Assembly: GCA_015039365.1 (NCBI GenBank)
Contig: WION01000048.1
Coordinates: forward strand, 1-64,000
DNA from: Amanita rubescens
Taxonomy: Eukaryota > Basidiomycota > Agaricomycetes > Agaricales > Amanitaceae
Reading direction: 5' to 3'
DNA length: 64,000 bases
In this document: piece by piece, positions 1-10,741 of the stretch
Layout of the letters: each line of letters opens with the position of its first letter
Position numbering within the stretch: the stretch's first letter is position 1
Translations under genes and position numbers: made by a program
The notes under the pieces: generated by a model
What the model was told of the DNA's origin: nothing
Seen by the model: only the letters and a program-made list of their open reading frames with translations
Database searches by the model: none

Positions 1-98
1 GATTGACATACACCTTCTAATTCTCTAATGACTACGGTATAAAGATAATGCTATATGCGTTGTATGGTGTAAATGATGTGAGGTGACGGACCTGAGGA

Positions 99-2955
99 TT
101 AGACTACTGAAGCTGCCGAAGCCCGTGCTTGTTTGTCCGACTCTTGGTTTGCCGCTTCGAACTGAGAGACCTCTAAGTCTTCAGGTTCAGATCCAAGCTT
201 AGGCTCAATGAACGTAGCTGAGAGTTGTGCCGCCATGAGTGCGCGGAAACGCGAATCTGGTCGGTTAATCTGTAAATTGATGTCAGCCTGTAAGACACGA
301 AAACCTTGGAGACACTGACCAACTCTCGATACGTTCCAGATTCGGTAATGCGCCCATCTTTCGTGTCGTCAGTAATGCTAGATCAAAGACCGAAAGCAAA
401 TCTTGACCTTCAAGCACCACAACTCTTTCTGCTCTAGCAATTGTTGACAACCTGTGTGCCACAAACAAACATGTCGTCTGACGGCCTTGCAGAATTTTAT
501 CAATAGCATCATTAACCTAAAAACTCAGTAAAAATGATGTGTACAACTCATGATAACGTACCCGTCGTTCGGAGGTGGCATCCAGTGAGCTTGTCGCCTC
601 ATCGAGAGCCAAGATAGCCGGTTTCTTCAACAATGCACGAGCAATCGCAAGACGTTGCCTCTGACCACCGCTCAGACTCATCCGCCCAACTGTTCATAAT
701 GACATCAACGCTTTGCAACGCCACTTATCACGCTTTTCACTCACTTTCGGTGTCAAAGCCATTGGGAAGTCCCCATATATACTCGCAGTTTGCCTCACGA
801 GCTGCGTTTTCTATCTGCTCGCGCGTAGCCTCTGGATATCCAAAGGCTATATTCGAGGCAATTGTACCTGTGAACAAGACGGGATCCTGGGGTACAACGC
901 CGATAATGCTTCGCCACGATGTGACAGAAAAGTCCCGAATATCTATCTCAGTTAGACTTGTTCGCCTAACCGGTTTCTCAACATACCTTGACCATCGTAT
1001 GTGATCTTACCATTGCTCGGATCATAATAACGCAATAAAAGTGAGTGTACAGAGGATTTACCCCCTCCACTCCTGCCTCTGTACATGTGTTAGTTAGGAT
1101 TTTTCCATCGCGGACAGGGAACATACACTAATGCTACACTTTCTCCAACACCAATTTCTAGGTTGAAATCCTTCAATATATTGACTTCTTGGCGACTTGG
1201 ATACTCGAACGCCACGCTTTCAAACCGAATGGGTCCACGGCGACCAGGAGACACTTGTAATCCACCATTTGTTGGTATGACTGGTTGCCTGCCCAGAAGA
1301 TCGAAGATGCGCGTCCCCGCGCCAACACCACGCATAATGGAGGTCTGGACATGATTAAATGATTCACAATAACGAAGGAACAAAATATAGACTCACGAAA
1401 AAAGATCTGGCCAAGACGTTCAATAACGTGAAAAGCACATGCGGAGAACTCACGTTAGCATTTGCAGACCGTTACCGACATAAACGGTATAAAGAAGCAG
1501 ACTTGTCAAGTCACCAACTGATATAACACCACTAGATACCAGCGTCCCGCCTATCGCAACGTAAGCCTGCCTGTCCTAACACTGTCATGGCGACATACCG
1601 TAGCCCAGGAGGCCAAGCAAAGTAACATTCCCGCTCCATCCAGTACTTCCAAAGAAGATACCGCTAGCGATTGCCTCCTTTCTCGCAAACTGAAGAACCT
1701 TTTCCACCTTTTCGCTAAACTTGAGTTCTTCTTGCTGTTGAGCATTGAACGCCTGAACCGTCCGAAGCGCAGTCAACGCTTCGCTGCCAACCTAAGGGTT
1801 TTTTTTTTTTAGTTAACACTAAACTTGGGAGGAATAAAAGACGATGAACGAACCTTGGTCATTTCGCCAACAGCTGCTTGGGTCTGATTGGACAACTTTT
1901 TCAGGTACCGCCCATAGAAGACCTGAAGGAAGATCAACCGCATGTCTTTGCACCTGTCTCGAAAGCCATACCGCTCCCAGAGATACAGGTGGAACCACAG
2001 CCAACATTAACATTGTCAGATGTGGTGAGATGTAGAACATTGCACCAACTGTATACGTGAGCCAATGAACAAGGCAATGCATGGAAAGAGAACTTACGTC
2101 CAACGGATGACATTACGACGGCGCGAAGTCCATCGGACAGATTCTGCGTGACGCTATATAGGATATACACGAGTTATAATCGCGTCGCGCAGTTCAAACG
2201 TAAAAGATTCACCTTTCTCCGACGATAGTCGTGTCAACGCTGAGTCGACTGAGAACATCACCTTCACCCCTTTCGACAAACTCAACCTCCTGCCTCAATG
2301 CTGCCGCATACAGGCGTTCACGCAGCCGAGCAACGATCCTCTGGCCTTGGGAAAAGTGAGATTCGCGACGAATATATCCACACATACGTCTTACCTGATA
2401 ATCTCATAATCATTGCACGCCCTGCATTTGCAAACCCTCCTACAGTAAACAACGCGAAAAGGATTCCAGATGCCTGCCATATATTAAGTCCTAAAGGTAT
2501 TTGCTGAAAAAAAAAATCAGTTGAGCCAAGAAGATGGAGAAGAAGTTACATACGGGATTGGTAGAAGAGAAAAAATCGATTAATTTTCCGATCGTAAACG
2601 GAATGCTCATGGATACAGCCGAAGAGGCGAGTAAGAGACCGATGGCTATAAGCAACGGCCTGCGTTCCGGTTTTGCTAAAGCTACAATTTTTCGGAAAGA
2701 CGAAGGACCCTGAGGTCCTCTGCGGAAGATGGAAGCCAAAGAAGCGAGAGAAAGTTTCGGAGTGGAGTTATTGTTTGCATTGGGAGGTTTGGAAGAAGAT
2801 TGAGAGAGTGGAGTTTGGGATTGCGTAGTGTATAGTCTAGTGGGTACATTTCTCCTGAATTCTAGAGTCAGACTGAGTGTTCTTGGTGCATATAGTCGTC
2901 TAGCATAAGCTAGAGGTGGAGGTCGGAATAGCGCCCTCGAGCATATTCCAAGCAT
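99..2955 (-). CDS. MDL1: Mitochondrial half-size ABC transporter, Mdl1/ABCB10 type
   Basis: Multi-exon minus-strand gene. The N-terminus is basic and Ser/Arg-rich, as in a mitochondrial presequence, and is followed by the first transmembrane segments ([20 protein letters not shown]). The ATPase domain is complete once introns are removed. An intron splits Walker A, which reads GRSGGGKSS after splicing (about 1050-1130). The signature LSGGQRQR and Walker [13 protein letters not shown] lie at 590-690, and the switch histidine is in FVAHRLST at about 460. The last two exons are joined over introns at about 350-410 and 270-305, giving a tail ending in SAASVV and a TAA stop at 99-101. Known family members sit in the mitochondrial inner membrane, export peptides or protect against oxidative stress, and work as dimers. 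I see no missing catalytic motif. It is divergent from the lipase gene at 3099. Confidence 0.9.
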
Positions 2956-3098
2956 GCTGAGGGCCCGACCGTAACGGTGAGTCGGCTATCAAGTTTGCCT
3001 GGTGCAAACAAGGCTTAGACCGAAACAGGAAATAATGACACTAATTAAAGCGGTTACCAAATAAAGACCGAAATACGCCGTTGAATACTGGTTTCATC
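2956..3098. promoter_or_regulatory. Shared divergent promoter region, MDL1 / YJU3
   Basis: Only 143 bp separate the two divergent start codons, so promoter and both 5' leaders must lie here. I see no clear TATA box. Confidence 0.55.
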
Positions 3099-4296
3099 AT
3101 GACCTTCACCGAATCTTGGCTGGAGGGTCCCCAACACACTCAGTTCTATACCAGATTATACAAACCACAAACGAAACCAGTCGCAGCTCTCGTCTTCATT
3201 CATGGCTTTGCTGAACATATAGGTCGCTACACACCGTTTCACACCAAGCTTATGGAACGTGGCATCCTCATATTCACCTTCGACCAGCGAGGTTTCGGAA
3301 AAACCGCCATGGATAAAAAGAACAAGAGCCCAAGCAGCTCCTACGGCAAGACGTCATGGGACGATCAACTTGCCGACATCGTCTGGGCCATCGAACATGT
3401 TACCAAGGAGCAACCGTCATTGTCCGTGTTCTTGGCAGGCCACTCTATGGTATTATCCCCGCCAACACACATTAGGAGCGTTGACAACATCTTTGCAGGG
3501 AGGTGGAGAAGTTTTGGGATTTGCGACGCAAAACACAGACTCCCCTCATCTTGAGAAATTGCCACTACTGTCGGGAATTGTCGCAATGAGTCCCTTAATC
3601 CATTTGGCAAAGCCCGCTGCCAAGCCAATGCGTGTCATTGGCAGTCTACTCAGCAAAATTATGCCAAACGTTTTGTTTCCCACACAGTTGGACCCGAAAG
3701 TAAGTGATCTCCGAGACTGACAGCAAGAATCTCATATACCTTGTACAGGCTATAAGTCGTGATCCAAAAGTCGTTGAAGATTACATCAAAGATCCCATGG
3801 TTCGAGCTCAAGGAAGTCTACGTGGCTTGGATGACATGCTCACTCATGTAATTTAACTTAATCTTGTCCACTCGCCTTTGTTGATTGTCTTCGTATAGGG
3901 AGAACTGCTGTTGTCGACGAAATATGTGGATTGGTTTCAAGATATGCCTGTATGCTCTTTTTTTTGGTTTTCAAGAGCCTTGATTAATTCCATTAGGTCT
4001 TGTTCCTCCAAGGAACTGCTGATGGCGTGCGTATTTCCATTTGCAACCGTCATAGTTACTCAATATGGTCATATAGGTCACTTCTTATCCAGCAACGAGA
4101 GCATTCCATTCGAAGTTAGAAGCACGATATAAGAAGATCGTTCCATTCGAAGTACTGTCCTATCCTACGTATCATGAGTATTCTTGTTCATCCCAGTCCA
4201 GGATGCATTCCATGAATTGCATAACGAAATCGACGGAATACCAGTTCAAGTCGCAGACGAGATCGTTGGTTTTATACGCGAGTTTCAACAACGGTA
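3099..4296 (+). CDS. YJU3: Monoacylglycerol lipase, Yju3-like serine hydrolase
   Basis: An alpha/beta hydrolase that cleaves monoacylglycerols to glycerol and fatty acid on lipid droplets or outer mitochondrial membrane in yeast. The oxyanion-hole region is FIHGFAEHIGRY. The nucleophile motif GHSM|GGGEV is cut by an intron (about 3449-3499) between GHSM and GGG. The acid residue is in LQGTADGVTSY and the base in FHELHNE, so the Ser-Asp-His triad is complete. At least five introns are needed, including short ones near 3710-3750, 3850-3900, 3948-3998, 4030-4077 and 4151-4201. The first ATG in frame is at 3099; the codon at 3081 in the same frame is TTG. The gene ends at TAG 4294-4296. Length is about 300 residues, as in the family. 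Confidence 0.9.
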
Positions 4297-4411
4297 GTCA
4301 CTTGTGTTCATAACTTCTTTTGGGTCTCGCATGTATATTAAATGGGTTGCAGTTGTATATGGACATAGTCATTACAGTATCCTAGGGGTCTACACACGGC
4401 ACGATCGAAGA

Positions 4412-5322
4412 CTAGTATCCCGCAGCACCAGGCGCAGCATCTCCCTGTCGCTTCAAACGTAGCAAGACATCTTTAAATCTACCGAGTTCGCTCGTCCCAG
4501 GACCAGTCCTACCAATAGTCTTGCTCTGTGAATTTTGAAGCTCGATAAGCTCGCAGATTCGTTCCCATGTAGTTCCCGCTGAAAGCTTCTCAGTAAGAGA
4601 AGCAAGGTATTCCTCTTCCTGGTCCCTGCGCGCACGCGTAGACTGGTCAGGAAATGAACATGTAAAACGAGTAAATCAAAAGTACTTGTTTTCTCTGATA
4701 TTCTTCTCTTTCTTCCTAGCATAGTCCTCGTAGAATCCGTCAATGGCATGTTCAGCTTTAGAGACCGCTTCTTGACGACGGGCCTTGGACGCTTCATCTC
4801 GAGCCTTAATTTCTTCTTGTTGCTTCTCTCTCCATTGTCTAGCGTTTTCTCAGCAAAAGCGCTCCACAAACAGCAGAATAATACACATACTTTATCACCT
4901 CCGGCTCTTCCTCTTCGGCGCGCTGGTTCAATATAGGCGTGACAGAGTAAAGAGAAGGCTGAGGCTTTGGTGCAAACGTAGGCGTGGTGTTAAATGTAGG
5001 GCGGGATTGAGATGGGGGTTGCTGCTGCTGCATTGACCCGCGCTCGTCAACAGCGCAAAGACAGCGTATACGCACAACTCACGGGGACATCGATCTCTGG
5101 AAATTCGTTCTCGAATTTATCAATTTCATCGTCTCCCGTCACCTTCACCACGGTTTCTTTTCGAATAGGCGGTGCAGCATCAAAATCGAATGAGAAACCG
5201 CTGTCTTGCCTCACCGATGGTGCAGCTGGGAGGGGGATGTCTCCTGAACCGTCGAGCGAGATGTCAGGGAAGGCGGAAGCGGCGCGGTCCAAGTCGATGT
5301 CGTCGCCAAACAAGTCGCCCAT
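4412..5322 (-). CDS. CLC1: Clathrin light chain
   Basis: Four coding exons give about 240 residues. Exon 1 (MGDLFGDDIDLDRAASAFP, then acidic sequence ending FENEFPEIDVP) carries the acidic uncoating/Hsc70-type motif. Exon 2 is Gln/Pro-rich. Exon 3 (QWREKQQEEIKARDEASKAR) is the charged helix that binds the clathrin heavy chain. Exon 4 (EEYLASLTEKLSAGTTWERI) ends in DAAPGAAGY and TAG at 4412-4414. The start at 5322 is the first ATG; the upstream in-frame codon is TTG. The protein coats vesicles at the plasma membrane and Golgi. All splice joints keep frame and I see no defect. Confidence 0.93.
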
Positions 5323-5370
5323 GGTGAACGTACGCAACTAGAATCGTGGGAAAACTTGCTTGCTCCTCCA
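5323..5370. promoter_or_regulatory. 48-bp divergent start-to-start interval, CLC1 / GEP4
   Basis: Only 48 bp separate two divergent ATG codons. This leaves almost no room for two leaders, so transcripts of the two genes probably overlap at their 5' ends or start inside the neighbouring gene. Confidence 0.55.
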
Positions 5371-6402
5371 ATGCCGTTCAACTTCCCTGGCCTGCTGGCT
5401 CCGTTCCAGGTGCTAGTACGTCCTAGGCTAGTCATTCCAAGTCTAGCAGTAAAAGGTAGCAGCTGTGTTTGGTATTTCATGCACGTGTTGATCATGCCAT
5501 TGTCCCAGACAGACATACGCCAAATTGACTTTGTCGCGCTTCGTAGGGAAGGATACCGCGCTATTGTCTTTGACAAGGATAACTGTCTGGTTGGTGCACT
5601 CCATCTTGCTTTAAATGTCCATATTGACTGTTCAAGACAATACCCAACAAGGACACCCTCGTTCCAGACATCGAGGTTACTAGGTTGTCGTGATGTCATT
5701 GGTCAACGAAGCTAATTTAATGTTGTAGAATGCATGGGCAGAATGTAAAGAAACATTTGGCGAGGGCAACGTCATAATTGTTAGCAACTCGGCAGGAACA
5801 TGGGTCGACCCGGGAGGGATCCAGGTAGTAGTCCTCTTCCAACCCAACCCACCGGTTTACTCACCAACTCCAAGTCAGAATCCGTCTCCTACCATCTTCG
5901 CGTTCCAGTCCTACGCCACAGACGGTTCAAACCATCCTACTCATGCATATCCGATATTCGTGCCTACTTTTCTTCGCTTCGTTCTCCAATCCGAGACGAA
6001 GAGCTGGTCATCGTCGGTGATCGAATATTCACCGACATCGTCATGGCAAATCGGATGCGTTATTGGAAACCATCAGGCAACATATTTAGTATCGCAGCTG
6101 CGTGTGGATACGAGAAAGGAGGCGCCGTCGAAACAGAAAAAGAAGCCGCATCTCAAGTGGCTCGCTACGAAAAAAGAGGACCTCGCGGTCCATTGTCTAT
6201 CTGGACTACAGGGGTTTGGGAAAAAGAAGCAATGCTCATGCGGTGTACTGAAAAGTTGATTGTCCAAACCTTTCAACGACGGCTTCAGGATGTCAAACAG
6301 GAAGAATTTGGCGACACTAGCCAGTTTTTGAAACCAATACCTGAACGGCCCAAAAAACCCAGAATTATTGATCGATTTCTAGATAGGATATACAACATGT
6401 AA
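5371..6402 (+). CDS. GEP4: Mitochondrial phosphatidylglycerophosphatase Gep4 (HAD family)
   Basis: Removes phosphate from phosphatidylglycerol phosphate in the mitochondrial matrix, a step toward cardiolipin. HAD motif I is VFDKDNCL (both aspartates present). It is followed after an intron by TIPNKDTLVPDIE. Motif II is SNSAGTW, motif III lysine is in FKPSYSCI, and motif IV is IVGDRIFTDIVMANRM. The C-terminus has GPLSIWTTGVWEKE and a basic tail ending in IYNM. Introns lie at about 5592-5637, 5681-5729 and 5826-5872. Between motif IV and the GPLSIWTTGVW block there are about 45 extra residues, which may be a retained intron or a lineage insertion. ATG at 5371 is preferred because the upstream codon at 5356 is TTG. 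Confidence 0.9.
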
Positions 6403-6484
6403 TGCATAGGGAATAATCTACATATTTCTAATAGTGCATTATTCAAAGAATACAAGTTCATGAACATCAATAGCGCAGAAATGG

Positions 6485-7334
6485 TTATGATTGGGTTTTA
6501 ACAGATGGCGGCATCGGAGAAAAGACGCTGCTAACCGCAGCCTGGGCTAGAGAGAGTCTCCCTTTCGAAGTAGTCTTGCGTCCACACCGCAGGCAACCCA
6601 GGTTATAATGGTATATGTCTCTGGCAGCCGCTAGTTTTGTGAAATTCTTCAATCCCAAAGCCATCGTCATCTGGAGCGTTAGTGGCTCAATGCGCTGACA
6701 CAAAGCGACATATGACGATGTTAATAGCTTGGAGTCAAGGTGATATTCATCCCATATCGTTATTTTTCGTATAGGGTCGATGGAGAGGGAGTGGAGCTTG
6801 GACGCCGCAAGAGGCCGGATATCATCTATTTGGAACTTGGTCGATAGTTTGAGGACGGAAAGCCAATCCTCCACCGTCGTTGGTTGTTTCGTTGAATCCT
6901 CCCTGACCATCAAATTTATTCGCATTTTCACGAAAGAAAAACAAAACGCCTACAATGGATAAAGGACCCAAAGCAAACGTTCGAAATCGGTGGTAGATAT
7001 TTCACGTAGTGCAAAAGGATGCTCGTCGTTAAAACCCGTATACCGCGTCCGACCTCCATATACTGGAGGTACTATGATGCGGAAAACAGGCGACTTGGCA
7101 TGTAACACTGTCAAGTCCAACTTGAACAGCGTTTTCTCCACCTGTGAGGAATCATCAGTCTAACCTCCATCTCTCAATGCCACCACCACACACCTGTATA
7201 ACGACATTTCCATTTTGCGTGTAATAATCCTTGTGTTTCTCTGGCTTGTCCACGTTCAACGTAATTGAAATTCTGGGAGCAACAGCAGCAGCTTCGTGGA
7301 CAACTTCCTCAGTCGTCGTCGTCGTAACAGACAT
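6485..7334 (-). CDS. BTB/POZ domain protein (mushroom-type)
   Basis: Three exons. Exon 1 starts MSVTTTTTEEVVHEAAAV. Exon 2 contains the BTB core (TVLHAKSPVFRIIV, then FALREISTTDFERLLWVLYP). Exon 3 starts after an intron at about 6904-6951 and contains VEDWLSVLKLSTKFQIDDIR, the helical segment that follows BTB in Agaricomycete members. The C-terminal part has CLRCGRK, a possible small metal-binding turn. BTB domains mediate protein-protein contacts, often to Cullin-3 ligases. This family is greatly expanded in mushrooms and individual roles are unknown. No separate DNA-binding or Kelch domain is visible. Confidence 0.8.
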
Positions 7335-7952
7335 TTCGAGCTATTTGTGGATTCGTGGCAGCCTTACTAGACCATAAAGGGAGGCCGAACTAAGAAAGGA
7401 TGCTAAGTGAAACACAACCCAAGGCAACGCGTAGGGCACATGGTTTGAATGCGTTGCGATCCTTTGATTGGTAATGGGCGCGGGCACGATAGGCCCTTTA
7501 TCATATTGATTGGATGCTAGCCATAGAAACCAGAACATCACTGTCGAATTCACCATCAGTGACTCGTGAATGCAGGCGGCGGAAAGCCATAGCGTGTGAA
7601 ATGGTGGCGACGCACTATTCAGTCACACGCCCGGAGCACCGACAGCTGATTCACGACCGTATAAATCACAACCTCCAGTTCGCTTATGGACGGGAAATGA
7701 TACAGTTCTCTATTTTTTTAAATTCCCAATATCATTGTGAAAAGGGTACTTTTACACCACAAAGGAAGCTTGGAATTACGCTTCGAGTCGAGGGTGGCGG
7801 TCACATACACGGCTAAATCTCGAATTCAGCTTTCATTTCGCTTTTTGTTTAAAAAAGAAAAAGCTCTTGAATGTTCAATACAAAAACCTCGGATCGCCAT
7901 TCCTGTTGTCGTTTGATGGCACGCATGACATACTTGGTAAAAAATGCTATTA
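7335..7952. other. Intergenic stretch
   Basis: About 620 bp between two diverging or converging neighbours. Short open frames here lack any family signature and I see no structured feature. Confidence 0.5.
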
Positions 7953-9152
7953 TCAAACCTCAGGTAAACCAGTATACTGTCGACGCAATTCCACCGTGTG
8001 AATGGTGCCTTCGGTTCCTATCTGCGTGAACCGATCATTGGGCAATGGGAAAGTAGAAGGATCATCAGGATTCTACAACATTCGTATCAGCATCCAAAAT
8101 CAAATACACATCGACCTAAGAAGGTCACGCTCACGTAAAGTCTATGAGAAAGTAATATCTCTTGTCCATTCCACCATGCCGACGCTTGAGTGGCGCGTTG
8201 AGATTTGTGCCTCTTATAGACCCAGAATACCAATGCCACGCTGAGGCCCGCGCCGATGATGCCACCTGTAACCGCTCCAATGCTGGACTTAGAAGACAAT
8301 TTTTTTGGTGTCGGGGTAGAGGTCCGCGCAGAAGACGACGTTGATATTGATGTCGATGTCGCAGAAGGAGGAGCTGTTGAGTCAGGTCCACCTGGAAACT
8401 CTGTTAACTACAGTGCCTTTGACTCTGGTTCGACGCACTGGCACTAGCCGCCGCAGTGACATTAAAATTATCATCCTATGTCCATAGGTAGATTTCAGGT
8501 TAAAAGAGAGCTAACTTGCGATTCATACGTACCAAAATATCAAGGTAAGCCCAATGTGGTACGTTGATCTCATTCGGTATAGTTTCGGGATACCTAAAAT
8601 GTTTGCTGCTTGATACCATCACGGCAATGGTTGAACTTACTTTTTCAAGAATGTTTGGCTGCAATTTTGCGTGAAATCTGACCAGCTGTTAGACCGAGTA
8701 AATCATAGGCTTCTCGGAGGCCACAACGACATACGATACGCAACCTCCATCCTGACAATAACCACACGCACATAATACCGAGTAGGTGACCGTATTGCAC
8801 GTGCAGTTGCTGGTACCGTTCGAAGGGCCACCATATGCTATACCGGCTGATATGGGGCCGGGGTAGACCGCTGGAAAATTACCACTAGTCAACAAACAGC
8901 CCAATAGATACAACTGTCAGACAAGCCCGTACCTGGTGGGCACGGACGAGTTAAAGCCCAGGCCACGTAACAAGGGCCCTGACCTATCGAGTTAGTTGTC
9001 TACAATCGGGGAGTTCTTAGCTAGTAGGGGACAAGTAAGACGAGAAGTGCACCCACCCAATTGAAATTACTGTCCGTACGGATTGCTGATACATTCTAAG
9101 CAAGGACGGCTGGTGTCACTGCCAAAGCAAGCGAGCAGATGTAAAGGATCAT
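7953..9152 (-). pseudogene. Receptor-like array copy A, single-pass membrane protein with an in-frame stop
   Basis: First (distal) copy of the tandem family. Exon 1 gives a signal peptide (MILYICSLALAVTPAVLA), but the next codon is TAG at about 9098, where siblings have CAG (Gln). The first conserved cysteine of the ectodomain is also changed: IRTDSNFNW against NCTDNGFNW in copy B. The rest is well kept: GQGPCYVAWAL, CTCNTVTYSVLCACGYCQ, QNCSQTFLKK and VPHWAYLDI, then a Ser/Thr stalk, TM helix GGIIGAGLSVALVFWVYKRH and the tail exon NPDDPSTFPLPNDRF ending YTGLPEV. Both changes are substitutions, not indels, so this copy is more likely truly damaged than mis-sequenced. It could survive if translated from a downstream start, but then it would lack a signal peptide. 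Confidence 0.65.
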
Positions 9153-10741
9153 AGCTTTACAGAACAGAGTCAAAGGAGGGATGTAATAAAGAAGGATACA
9201 ATGAGCGTGAGCCTATCCTTTTATTCAAAAGAGCTTCCATGTATGTGACAAGGGAGCAATAGCCCAGTATTAGTTTCAGCAACGGGAAGGCAAAAATCTC
9301 GCAAGGAGTTGCGATTCGTTTCGATGTTTTCTAGGGCGATGGTGGGAGCTCGATTCTCGACTTGAAATAAGCTATGATGTTATTATTCATTGACGACTCT
9401 AACTCACATCCCGTATTTTCGCTCTTCCCTTCTCAAGAATCTCTGCCTCGAACAGGTCGATACAAAAGCAAGCCTGTGCATTCTTGATCGCTTTATTGTT
9501 CGGCTGAATGATACGTTCGACCTCCTTGCTTGCATTGCTATCTTCTTCAACCAAGGATTACACCGTATCGAGGTTCTGCGATACGCTTCATGATAAATGG
9601 GTTCGAGGATAGTGCCGAGAATAAGGTTCAGGAGGTTGCCAGTATGCGGGTATAGCCAACCCGCCGCGGGTAACGGGTGTGGGTACCTCCTGGGTATGGA
9701 TACGGGTCCACATGTGTGTCGCCCGTACTTGGGTTAGGCTGCAAAGGGGCTGTTTCGCGGAGTTGTTTGTATCTAGCCATACCGTCGACTCGGAGCGATT
9801 GGAAGAAAGAGGTTGGATTGTAACGTACGGATGGTTTCGGAATCCCAGGCTACTACGTCAAGACTCGGAAAACTAGATTTTCATGCGCGAATCTCGCGAA
9901 AAGATCCAATAAAAATACCCTGCGTTTGTCGACACACTGTAATCAGGTGGGAGATAGCGCCTCCGTCATTTTTCCACTCATGCGCTGTATAGCTTGAGCA
10001 GGCCACATACCCCATCCTTAGCTTTGTAGGACGCCATGTAGTCACATTGGTAGCGCATCTGAGTTTCTTGCGCGAGGCAGAGACCAATCACAGCGTGCGA
10101 ACTGTTGTGCAACAAATGCGCGGAGTTCTGATTCAATCTGTGGCGTACTATTGCCAGTGAGTCTGCCTCAGCGGCTGACACATGTTCAGCTCTGCTTCTT
10201 GAATGCGAAGGGTGGGTTAGGATAAGAACAACATTCTTTGGATTCCCCTAATCGTCACAGATTCCGAAAGCGAATGGGGCTAGAACAATCGCGGCGCCCA
10301 GAGTTCAGCTGACTCTCACCAGTGTCAATTCGTCGTGGGCGAGTCTTATCTTTCATGTCTTCCCCGCAGTTTGCTCTCACACACGTGCAGCGGTGATGAT
10401 AGGAATCTGTCTCTATATCCCCGCGGAGTGACCGCTGGCTCTATGATCAGATTCGTACATTTACAATGTCTTTCTGTGAAATCAATATCCATTCTGGCGC
10501 TACTCTGATAACTCTGATAATTCTGAACAATGATATCGCTCTGGATGACTTTGGACCGCTGGATGGTCCCACTGGACGTTTTGCCTCATGCTTGATATGA
10601 AAAGCACTGGAAGCTTCTATCCTTCTTAGCTCCGTGCTGTAAAGTCCACCGCCCGTGTATCCCCACGGCCAAACACGCGTCCCTCCTTATATATGTTGCC
10701 TCTTTGGCCTACGCAGTTCATCCCCGCAGCTTGTCTTTATC
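9153..10741. other. Long intergenic region with a degenerate GGGTA-rich patch
   Basis: About 1.6 kb between array copy A and the BTB gene. I find no supported gene. The only structure I see is a G-rich patch at about 9645-9740 with repeated GGGTA/CGGGT words, listed separately. Confidence 0.5.
9645..9740. repeat. Degenerate GGGTA-type simple repeat
   Basis: Words such as CGGGTA, GGGTAC and ACGGGT recur about ten times in under 100 bp with irregular spacing. It is not a telomere array (TTAGGG is absent). Confidence 0.4.

Noticed and set aside
9645..9740. Internal telomere repeat
   Set aside because: The words are GGGTA/CGGGT and irregular; TTAGGG arrays are absent.
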